64,000 nt of DNA, from contig JAPWHF010000008.1 in NCBI GenBank assembly GCA_027214125.1, forward strand, positions 62,001 to 126,000, given 5' to 3'. This DNA is from Zoogloeaceae bacterium G21618-S1. Lineage in GTDB: Bacteria > Pseudomonadota > Gammaproteobacteria > Burkholderiales > Rhodocyclaceae. Made by a program: the position numbers and the translations under genes. Under the pieces are notes generated by a model. The model ran no database searches. It was not told the origin of the DNA and saw nothing but the letters and a program-made list of their open reading frames with translations. Below, one piece after another: positions 57,319 to 64,000 of this stretch. Within the stretch, counting starts at the first letter, position 1. Each line of letters begins with the position of its first letter.

Positions 57319-58254
57319 ATGATCAAAGCCGTCAAAGCCCCTAAACCACGCGCCAAAAAGGCCGCCCCGCGGCCGTCGGCGCGTGCCTGGGCGCGGCGCG
57401 GCTCATCGGCGGTGATCTTCGCCTTCGGCATCTCGGTATTACTGCACGCCGCGGTATTGTCGCTGCACTTCGAATTCCCCGACCTGAAAAAGGCCTTCAA
57501 ACGCGACAGTGGCCTCGAAGTGGTGCTGGTCAACGCCCGCCACGCCCGCGCCCCCGACAAAGCCGAAGCGCTGGCACAGGCCAATCTCGATGGGGGCGGC
57601 AACACCGACGCCAAGCAGATGGCCAGCACCCCGGTGCCACCCAAACCGAAGCAGAAGGACGGCGACCAACTGATGGACGCCAAGCGCAAGGTCGAAGCGC
57701 TCGAAGCGGCCCAGCGCAAACTGGTGGCCGACGCCAAGAAAACGCCTCCGACGACACAAACCGTAGTCAAGAACAGCGACGCCCCGGCCGAAACTCCGCG
57801 CGAACTCTCCGCCACCGAACTGATGGACAGCGCCGCCGCCATCGCCCGGCTTGAAGCCAAAATCGACAAAAACCTCAATGAATACGCCAAGCGCCCGCGC
57901 AAGAAATTCATCGGCGCGCGCACCAAGGAATACCGCTTCGCCCAGTACGTCGAAGACTGGCGCCTGAAAATCGAGCGTGTCGGCACGCTCAACTACCCCG
58001 ACTCGGCGCGCGGCAAGCTCTATGGCAGCCTGCTGATGTCAGTGATCATTCGCGCCGACGGCAGCGTCGAGTCCATCAATATCCATCGCTCCTCCGGCCA
58101 CCCCGTGCTCGACAACGCTGCACGACGTATCGTCGAACTCGCCGCACCCTTCTCCGCCTTCCCGGCCAGCATCCGCAAAGACACCGACATCATCGAAATC
58201 ACCCGCACCTGGAGCTTCACCAACGCGGACGCGCTCGAGACCAGCGCCAAATAG
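57319..58254 (+). CDS. TonB-family energy transducer
   Basis: 311 residues. N-terminal membrane anchor (SAVIFAFGISVLLHAAVLSL), a Pro/Lys and Ala-rich periplasmic linker with coiled-coil character (KRKVEALEAAQRKLVADA), and a TonB C-terminal domain (LNYPDSARGKLYGSLLMSVI, GSVESINIHRSSGHPVLDNA). It could energise outer-membrane transport, such as the siderophore receptor at 3.3 kb, with ExbBD from elsewhere. Confidence 0.88.
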   Translation: MIKAVKAPKPRAKKAAPRPSARAWARRGSSAVIFAFGISVLLHAAVLSLHFEFPDLKKAFKRDSGLEVVLVNARHARAPDKAEALAQANLDGGGNTDAKQMASTPVPPKPKQKDGDQLMDAKRKVEALEAAQRKLVADAKKTPPTTQTVVKNSDAPAETPRELSATELMDSAAAIARLEAKIDKNLNEYAKRPRKKFIGARTKEYRFAQYVEDWRLKIERVGTLNYPDSARGKLYGSLLMSVIIRADGSVESINIHRSSGHPVLDNAARRIVELAAPFSAFPASIRKDTDIIEITRTWSFTNADALETSAK

Positions 58255-58309
58255 CCGGTACACTGGCCAGCAACGATAAAATGGCGTTTTATCAAACGCC
58301 CCCGAGCCC

Positions 58310-59143
58310 ATGGACCGCTACGCCCTGATCGGCCACCCCGTCGCCCACAGCAAATCCCCGTCGATCCACGCCGCTTTTGCCGCGCAGACCGGACAGGCGA
58401 TGTGCTACGAACGCATCCTGGCCCCGCTCGACGGTTTCGCCGACACCGTGCGCGACTTCATCGCCGCAGGCGGCCGCGGCATGAACGTGACCGTGCCCTT
58501 CAAGCTCGAAGCCTTTGCGCTCGCCGACCACCTGTCGCCCCGCGCCCAGGCAGCCGGCGCGGTCAACACCCTCAGCTTTCGCGCGGACGGCATCCACGGC
58601 GACAACACCGACGGCGTCGGCGTGGTGCGCGACCTGATCGCCAATCTCGACTGCCCGCTGGCGGGCCGGCGCGTGCTGCTGCTCGGCGCGGGCGGCGCGG
58701 CGCGCGGCGCGCTCCAGCCGCTGATCGAAGCTGGCCCGGCACGCCTGCATCTGGCCAATCGCACGGCTGCCAAGGCGACGGAACTGGTCGCGCAGTTCCA
58801 AGCTTTGGCCGGCGCGCTCGCGCTGACCGCCAGCGGCTTCGACGAGCTCGGCCACGACGCCTTCGACGTCGTTATAAACGCCACCTCGGCCAGCCTTTCA
58901 GCTGCCGCCCCGGCCATCCCCGACACGATCTACGCCCCCGGCGCCCTGGCCTACGACATGATGTACGGCGCCGAGCCCACCGCCTTCCTGATCGCGGCGT
59001 CTACCGCTGGCGCGGCTCGCGTCGCCGACGGCCTGGGTATGCTCATCGAACAGGCGGCTGAGAGCTTCCTGATCTGGCGCGGCGTCCGTCCCGACACCGC
59101 CCCGGTACTCGCCGCACAGCGCGCGACACTGGCGGGCGGATGA
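58310..59143 (+). CDS. aroE: Shikimate dehydrogenase
   Basis: 277 residues. Shikimate site: IGHPVAHSKSPSIHAAF and NVTVPFKLEAF with the catalytic Lys, AVNTLSF, DNTDGVGVV; NADP site VLLLGAGGAARGALQPL and LANRTAAKA. Aromatic amino acid synthesis. Stop overlaps mtgA as ATGA. Confidence 0.95.
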   Translation: MDRYALIGHPVAHSKSPSIHAAFAAQTGQAMCYERILAPLDGFADTVRDFIAAGGRGMNVTVPFKLEAFALADHLSPRAQAAGAVNTLSFRADGIHGDNTDGVGVVRDLIANLDCPLAGRRVLLLGAGGAARGALQPLIEAGPARLHLANRTAAKATELVAQFQALAGALALTASGFDELGHDAFDVVINATSASLSAAAPAIPDTIYAPGALAYDMMYGAEPTAFLIAASTAGAARVADGLGMLIEQAAESFLIWRGVRPDTAPVLAAQRATLAGG

Positions 59144-59832
59144 AAGCCATCGGCCGCTGGACCGGCGGCGCACTGCTGCTCCTGCTGGCGGCCTTCGTCC
59201 TCTACGAATGCTGGATTTTCGCGCATGTGCTGTGGTGGACCCGCAACGACCCGGACATGACCCGCTTCATGTCCACCCAGTTGTCGGTGCTGCGCGAGAC
59301 CGACCCCAACGCCCGACTCAAGCATCAATGGGTGCCCTACGCCAAAATCTCACGCCATCTCAAGCAAGCGGTCGTGGCCGCCGAAGACGATCGCTTTCTC
59401 GAGCACGAGGGCTTTGACTGGGAAGGCATTCAGCGCGCCATCGAGAAAAATCAGAAACGTGGCGCCGCCGTCGCGGGCGGCTCGACGATCAGCCAGCAAT
59501 TGGCCAAAAACCTCTTTCTGTCGCCCTCGCGCAGCTATGTGCGCAAGGCGCAGGAGGCGATCGTCACGCTGATGATCGAGACCACCTGGAGCAAACGGCG
59601 GATTCTCGAGGTGTATCTGAACGTGGTCGAATGGGGCCGCGGCGTGTTCGGCGCCGAGGCCGCCGCACGGCATTATTTCGGCCAGCCGGCCGCCTCGCTC
59701 GGCCCGGCACAAGCGGCACGACTGGCTGTGATGCTGCCCAACCCGCGCCGCTACGAGCACCAGTTCGGCCCCCGCCTGGCCGCCCACGCCGAACGCATAC
59801 AAGCCCGGATGCACCGCTCGCAAGTGCCCTGA
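59140..59832 (+). CDS. mtgA: Monofunctional peptidoglycan glycosyltransferase
   Basis: 230 residues. N-terminal membrane helix (GGALLLLLAAFVLYECWIF); GT51 motifs VVAAEDDRFLEHEGFDW with the catalytic Glu, and GGSTISQQLAKNLFL. It polymerises lipid II into glycan strands. Confidence 0.95.
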   Translation: MKAIGRWTGGALLLLLAAFVLYECWIFAHVLWWTRNDPDMTRFMSTQLSVLRETDPNARLKHQWVPYAKISRHLKQAVVAAEDDRFLEHEGFDWEGIQRAIEKNQKRGAAVAGGSTISQQLAKNLFLSPSRSYVRKAQEAIVTLMIETTWSKRRILEVYLNVVEWGRGVFGAEAAARHYFGQPAASLGPAQAARLAVMLPNPRRYEHQFGPRLAAHAERIQARMHRSQVP

Positions 59833-59929
59833 TCCGGCCTCAAAACCGGCATCGCACCCCCGGGGCAAAGCACGTACAATGGCCCCCGCCAAAACCGGCC
59901 GCCCCCTTCAGCGCCGCGGAATCCACGCC

Positions 59930-61366
59930 ATGTCCGAACTCGAGCAGCCTCGCGAGAATGTCCAGGCGCACCTGAAAGAGGTGCAAGACCTGCTACGCCG
60001 GCAGTCGCTGGTCGAGACGCTGGTGCACCGCCAGGAGATGCCCCGCCACGATCTGGTCGACGCATTGGTTCATCGCCAGCATGTGGCCGAGCTGACGCAA
60101 AAACTCGAAGAGCTGCACCCGGCCGACATCGCCTACATCCTCGAAGCGCTGCCGGTCGATGAGCGTCTGTTCGTCTGGGATCTGGTCAAGGCCGAGCGCG
60201 ACGGCGAGATCCTGCTGGAAGTCTCCGATGCAGTGCGCGAATCACTGATCGAGACCATGGCGCACGAGGAGCTCAAGGCGGCGGCCGAGCAACTCGACGC
60301 CGACGAACTGGCCGACCTTGCACCTGACCTGCCCGACGCGGTGATGGAGGATGTGTACCTGTCGCTGGACGTGGAAGAGCGCGCCCAGTTGCGCGCCGCC
60401 ATGTCCTACCCCGAAGGTACGGTCGGCGCCTTGATGGACTTCGACATGGTGACCGTCCGCGAAGACGTGCGCCTGGAAGTCGTGCTGCGCTACCTGCGCC
60501 GCTTTACCGAACTGCCCGACCACACCGACAAGCTCTACGTCGTCGACCGCGCCGAAGCGGTGCGCGGCGTGCTCTCACTCGGGCGCATGCTGGTATGCGA
60601 CCCCGACGCGCTGGTGTCGGACATCATGAACGACGATCCGCTGCTGTTGCGTCCCGACGACAAGGCCGAGGATGCCGCCACCGCCTTCGAGCGCTACGAT
60701 CTGGTATCGGCGCCGGTGGTCTCCTCCGACGACCGCCTCATCGGCCGGGTGACCGTCGCCGCAGTGGTGGATTACATTCGCGAAGAGTCCGAAGTCGAAC
60801 TGCTCAACCAGGCCGGTCTGCGCGAAGAAGAAGACATCTTCGCCCCGGTGCTCGACTCGGTGCGCAACCGCTGGGCCTGGCTGGCGGTCAATCTGGTCAC
60901 CGCCTTCATTGCCTCGCGGGTCATCGGCGTCTTCGAGGGCGCGATCGAAAAGCTGGTGGCGCTCGCCGCGCTGATGCCCATCGTCGCCGGCATTGGGGGC
61001 AACTCGGGCAACCAGACCATCACCATGATCGTGCGCGCCATGGCCGTCGGCCAGATCAGCCACGAAAGTGGCAAGCGCCTGCTCAAGAAAGAAGTCGGCG
61101 TCGCGCTCATCAACGGTCTGGTGTGGGGTGGCCTGCTCGGCGTAATGGCCTGGTGGTTGTACAGCAACGCCGAACTCGGTCTGGTCATGACCCTGGCGAC
61201 CACGCTCAACCTGCTGCTAGCCGCCAGCATGGGCGTAATCATCCCGACCACCATGCAGCGCCTCGGGCGCGACCCGGCCCTCGGCGCCAGCGTGATGATC
61301 ACCGCCTGCACCGATTCAGGCGGCTTCTTCATTTTCCTTGGGCTGGCCTCCCTCTTTTTGCTGTAG
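59930..61366 (+). CDS. mgtE: Magnesium transporter MgtE
   Basis: 478 residues from ATG 59930. N-terminal MgtE helical domain (LHPADIAYILEALPVDERLF), two CBS domains (about 165-290: VGALMDFDMVTVRED, LVSDIMNDDPLLLRPDD), then five membrane helices with ALMPIVAGIGGNSGNQTIT, the ion pore signature. Its last 51 bp overlap the convergent hydrolase gene. Confidence 0.94.
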   Translation: MSELEQPRENVQAHLKEVQDLLRRQSLVETLVHRQEMPRHDLVDALVHRQHVAELTQKLEELHPADIAYILEALPVDERLFVWDLVKAERDGEILLEVSDAVRESLIETMAHEELKAAAEQLDADELADLAPDLPDAVMEDVYLSLDVEERAQLRAAMSYPEGTVGALMDFDMVTVREDVRLEVVLRYLRRFTELPDHTDKLYVVDRAEAVRGVLSLGRMLVCDPDALVSDIMNDDPLLLRPDDKAEDAATAFERYDLVSAPVVSSDDRLIGRVTVAAVVDYIREESEVELLNQAGLREEEDIFAPVLDSVRNRWAWLAVNLVTAFIASRVIGVFEGAIEKLVALAALMPIVAGIGGNSGNQTITMIVRAMAVGQISHESGKRLLKKEVGVALINGLVWGGLLGVMAWWLYSNAELGLVMTLATTLNLLLAASMGVIIPTTMQRLGRDPALGASVMITACTDSGGFFIFLGLASLFLL

Positions 61367-62230
61367 CGCCTCAACCAAAAACGCCACCGATCGCGCGATC
61401 ACCTCCGGCGCGCGCAGCACACGGTGATGCCCGTAGCCCCGCGTCGCCATCGTCTCGCTGCCTGACCAGGCGGCATTCAGGCGCGCCAGATGGCTGAAAT
61501 CCACCTCCGAATCGTCCTCGTCATGCACAAACAGGGCACGCGTGTGCGCCACCGGCAGGCCGCGCAAGGCGTCCATTTCAGCGATCGGCACATACCGGCG
61601 CTCCAATCGACCGCGCAAGGAGTGATGCGCCCGCCGGCCCAGGCCAACCCGCCGAGACAGTGTCTTGAGGTGGATATCAAAAGAGCCGGGCGAGCCAATC
61701 AACACCAAGGCATCGACCGCCAGGCCCTCGCGTACCGCATGCAAGGCGCCCGCCGCCCCCATCGAATGCGCCACCACCGCCGCCGTATCGGGTACGGCGT
61801 CCACCACGGCACGCAGGCCAGCGATGAAATCGGGCAGATGACCGGCCTGGCCTTCGCTGTCGCCATGGCCGAGTTGATCGAAGAGCGTCACGGCAAACCC
61901 GCATGCCAGCAAGGCCGGCACCCAGGTTGCCAGTTGTGCGCCGTAACCGCCCCAACCATGCACCAGCACAATGCGCGGCCGCCCGGTTTCACCGAAATGC
62001 CACAGTGCCATCGCGTGGCTGCCGATATTCAGCGTCTCCCGCTGCCCCCAGGCACTGAGTACCTCACCCGCTCGCCCCCGTTTGCGCGGCGGCCGCAAAA
62101 GCATGGCCTCGGCCTTGCGCGCCGTCCAACCCGGAAACAGTCGTGCGCTGAGCGATACCCAGCGTCGTTGCGCGGGCGTCAGCAATTCAATACGATCGGT
62201 CGTGCTATTTTTTGGCAAAGTTTTCATCAT
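61316..62230 (-). CDS. Alpha/beta hydrolase
   Basis: 304 residues (start ATG ATG; 62227 may be the better initiator). After a basic helical N-terminus: RIVLVHGWGGYGAQLATWVP (oxyanion region), Ser in VVAHSMGAAGALHAVREG, Asp in VHDEDDSEVDF, His in GYGHHRVLRAPE. Substrate unknown. 35 bp behind tetR, so probably one operon and controlled by it. Confidence 0.82.
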   Translation of the reverse strand: MMKTLPKNSTTDRIELLTPAQRRWVSLSARLFPGWTARKAEAMLLRPPRKRGRAGEVLSAWGQRETLNIGSHAMALWHFGETGRPRIVLVHGWGGYGAQLATWVPALLACGFAVTLFDQLGHGDSEGQAGHLPDFIAGLRAVVDAVPDTAAVVAHSMGAAGALHAVREGLAVDALVLIGSPGSFDIHLKTLSRRVGLGRRAHHSLRGRLERRYVPIAEMDALRGLPVAHTRALFVHDEDDSEVDFSHLARLNAAWSGSETMATRGYGHHRVLRAPEVIARSVAFLVEALQQKEGGQPKENEEAA

Positions 62231-62265
62231 GCCTCTCTCTGTTAGATCGTCGATCCCGGACGGGA

Positions 62266-62871
62266 TCAGTGGGTTGCCGGTATCGTCCGGCTACGTGAAA
62301 TCAGATCGTTGAAGCTGCTCAGCGCCATGGCGCGCGTGTTCGCATCAGAGAGCAAACGTCGCCGATAATAGGTGACGAATACGATGCCCAGCATATCGAA
62401 CACGAACTGACCCAGATCGAGATCGGCGCGGAACTCGCCCTGCTCTACCGCCAGGCGCACGGTGCGCGTGAGTTCTCGCTCCAGCTGCCGGTAATGGGCA
62501 ATCACTACATCGCGTACCGGGCCGGGCTTGTCATCGAACTCCAGCGCGGCCGACTGCAAAGGACAACCACCACCCCAGCCGCCCCGATCCACCCAGGTCA
62601 GCCAATTGCCGAGCAAGGCTTCCAGGCGCGGCACACCGCGTGGCGCCTTGAGTGCTGGCAAAAACACCAGCTCGGTAAAACGCGCCGCCGCCGATTCGAT
62701 GGCGGCGATCTGCAGATCTTCGCGTGAGCCGAAGTGGGCGAACAGCCCGCTTTTGGACATGCCCACTCGATCGGCCAGCGCCCCGATCGACAGCGACTCG
62801 AAGCCTGCTTCGCAGGCCATGGCCACTGCCGCATCGAGGATGGTTTGCCGGGTACGTTCGCCTTTGTTCAT
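62266..62871 (-). CDS. TetR/AcrR-family regulator
   Basis: 201 residues. N-terminal HTH (TRQTILDAAVAMACEAGFES, LADRVGMSKSGLFAHFGSRE), then a helical ligand domain with WGGGCPLQSAALEFDD, a TetR_C-like phrase. A 14-bp palindrome lies directly upstream between its -35 and -10, so autorepression is likely. It probably also controls the hydrolase behind it. Confidence 0.9.
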   Translation of the reverse strand: MNKGERTRQTILDAAVAMACEAGFESLSIGALADRVGMSKSGLFAHFGSREDLQIAAIESAAARFTELVFLPALKAPRGVPRLEALLGNWLTWVDRGGWGGGCPLQSAALEFDDKPGPVRDVVIAHYRQLERELTRTVRLAVEQGEFRADLDLGQFVFDMLGIVFVTYYRRRLLSDANTRAMALSSFNDLISRSRTIPATH

Positions 62872-62879
62872 GCGCTCAC

Positions 62880-62906
62880 ATTATAGAACGATCGTTCTTT
62901 TATCAA
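62880..62906 (-). promoter_or_regulatory. tetR promoter with palindromic operator
   Basis: On the minus strand: TTGATA (62901-62906), 15-bp spacer containing the perfect palindrome AGAACGATCGTTCT (62885-62898), and TATAAT (62880-62885). The start codon at 62871 is only 8 bases past the -10. Confidence 0.7.
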
Positions 62907-62911
62907 GCCTT

Positions 62912-64000
62912 TTACGCCGCCATGCCGGCAAACACCCGATCCGCCGCCGCGATGGTGGCGTCGATGTCGGCCTCGGTGTGTGCTGCCGACACAAAGCCGG
63001 CTTCGAACGCCGACGGCGCGAAATAATGACCCGCGTCGAGCATGGCGTGAAAGAACTGGTTGAAGCGGTTGCGATCGGAGGCCATCACGTCAGCAAAAGA
63101 CTGCGGCAGCGCGTCGGCAAAATACAGGCCGAACATGCCACCGAAGGACTGTGCGCAGAAAGCAACGCCGTGGCGCTTGGCTGCTGCTTGCAGCCCATTG
63201 ACCAACTGCGTAGTGCGCGCGGCCAGCGCTTCGTAGAAACCCGGCGCCTGAATCAATTTGAGCGACGCCAGCCCGGCCGCCACCGCCACGGGGCTGCCCG
63301 ACAAGGTGCCGGCCTGATATACCGACCCCAAGGGCGCGATCTTTTCCATGATGTCGCGACGGCCGCCAAAGGCACCGACCGGCATACCACCGCCGATGAC
63401 TTTGCCCAGCGTGGTGAGGTCCGGCGTAATGCCGACCAGACCTTGCACGCCTTGCGGGCCAACGCGCAGGCCAGTCATCACTTCGTCGAAAATCAGCACG
63501 GTGCCGTGGGCGGTGCACAACTGGCGCAGCAGATGCAAGAAGCGGTCGCTGGGGCGGATCAGGTTCATGTTTCCGGCGAAGGGCTCGACGATGACCGCGG
63601 CGATGCTGTCGCCCTTGGCGCGGAAGGTTTCTTCGAGCTGCTCGGGGTTGTTGTAGTCGAGCACCAGGGTGTGTTTGGCAAAATCTTCCGGCACACCGCC
63701 GGAGGACGGGTTGCCGAAGGTCAGCAGCCCCGAGCCGGCCTTGACCAGCAGGCAGTCGGCGTGGCCGTGGTAGCAGCCTTCGAACTTGATGATGGTGTCG
63801 CGGCCGGTAAAGCCACGCGCCAGACGGATGGCGCTCATCGTCGCCTCGGTGCCGGAGCTGACCAGACGCACCATGTCGAGGCTGGGCAGATGCGCGCACA
63901 GCTGCTCGGCGATCTCCACTTCCGCCTCGGTCGGCGCGCCAAAGGACAAGCCCTTCAGCGCCGCCTCGCGCACCGCCTCGACGATGGCCGGGTGAGCGTG
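62912..64000 (-). CDS. hemL: Glutamate-1-semialdehyde 2,1-aminomutase, 5' end outside the window
   Basis: The frame runs on past 64000 ([17 protein letters not shown] at the edge), so about the first 75 residues are missing. Visible: [53 protein letters not shown] and the PLP-lysine in [18 protein letters not shown]. It converts glutamate-1-semialdehyde to 5-aminolevulinate, the C5 haem route. It is transcribed toward tetR. Confidence 0.94.
   Translation of the reverse strand, partial: HAHPAIVEAVREAALKGLSFGAPTEAEVEIAEQLCAHLPSLDMVRLVSSGTEATMSAIRLARGFTGRDTIIKFEGCYHGHADCLLVKAGSGLLTFGNPSSGGVPEDFAKHTLVLDYNNPEQLEETFRAKGDSIAAVIVEPFAGNMNLIRPSDRFLHLLRQLCTAHGTVLIFDEVMTGLRVGPQGVQGLVGITPDLTTLGKVIGGGMPVGAFGGRRDIMEKIAPLGSVYQAGTLSGSPVAVAAGLASLKLIQAPGFYEALAARTTQLVNGLQAAAKRHGVAFCAQSFGGMFGLYFADALPQSFADVMASDRNRFNQFFHAMLDAGHYFAPSAFEAGFVSAAHTEADIDATIAAADRVFAGMAA

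Overview
The window is a high-GC (roughly 65%), gene-dense chromosome segment. Gene content and order point to a betaproteobacterium of the Rhodocyclales (Azoarcus/Thauera/Denitromonas/Zoogloea relatives). This placement is an inference from protein resemblance and from the linked blocks ileS-lspA-fkpB-ispH, xseB-ispA-dxs and rnb-tonB-aroE-mtgA; no 16S gene is present. I see no rRNA, tRNA, CRISPR array, transposase or prophage.

Positions 1-9 kb are accessory in character. They hold the C-terminal part of an RTX protein cut by the window edge, a flavin-type oxidoreductase, a LuxR-type regulator resembling EpsA, a TonB-dependent siderophore receptor, an HTH protein fused to an NBR1-type Ig-like domain, a secreted YbjN-domain protein, a zinc-ribbon membrane protein, and an orphan napGH quinol dehydrogenase pair. 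From 9 to 19 kb lie metabolic genes: an N-acyl-D-amino acid deacylase-type amidohydrolase, glpK-glpD (11-bp overlap), ilvE, an RNase HI-like protein and tryptophanase.

Positions 19-28 kb carry a DUF1304 membrane protein, a PEP-CTERM surface protein, a DnaJ variant without a G/F linker, the 3' remnant of a glutaminase gene, and an alkylation-repair operon (Ada-AlkA fusion, ogt, DMT transporter; all overlapping). A second DMT transporter, a SpoIIAA-like gene coupled to a rhodanese, a small low-GC gene that looks acquired, and a lipoprotein follow. From 29 kb the content becomes housekeeping: murI, queG diverging from tsaE-amiC, egtB-egtD (ergothioneine), then ribF-ileS-lspA-fkpB-ispH in one direction. 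A cluster of GC-rich palindromic repeats lies between ileS and lspA.

Positions 41-64 kb contain a Rieske oxygenase, the isoprenoid block xseB-ispA-dxs, folE2, a DUF2478 protein, a very large five-PAS hybrid histidine kinase, uppP, a small-gene run (YqiA esterase, methyltransferase, RarD), and rnb-tonB-aroE-mtgA followed by mgtE. The end holds an alpha/beta hydrolase under a TetR regulator with a clear operator, and hemL, cut by the window edge. Together dxs, ispA and ispH supply three steps of isoprenoid synthesis; uppP, lspA, amiC, murI and mtgA serve envelope building; the siderophore receptor and the TonB protein could cooperate in iron uptake.

No large undescribed system is evident. The best leads are local: the HTH-NBR1 fusion, the shared leader of queG/tsaE, an AT-rich patch inside tsaE, orphan napGH, a possible ACG-started membrane peptide, and a nearly leaderless, self-controlled tetR promoter.
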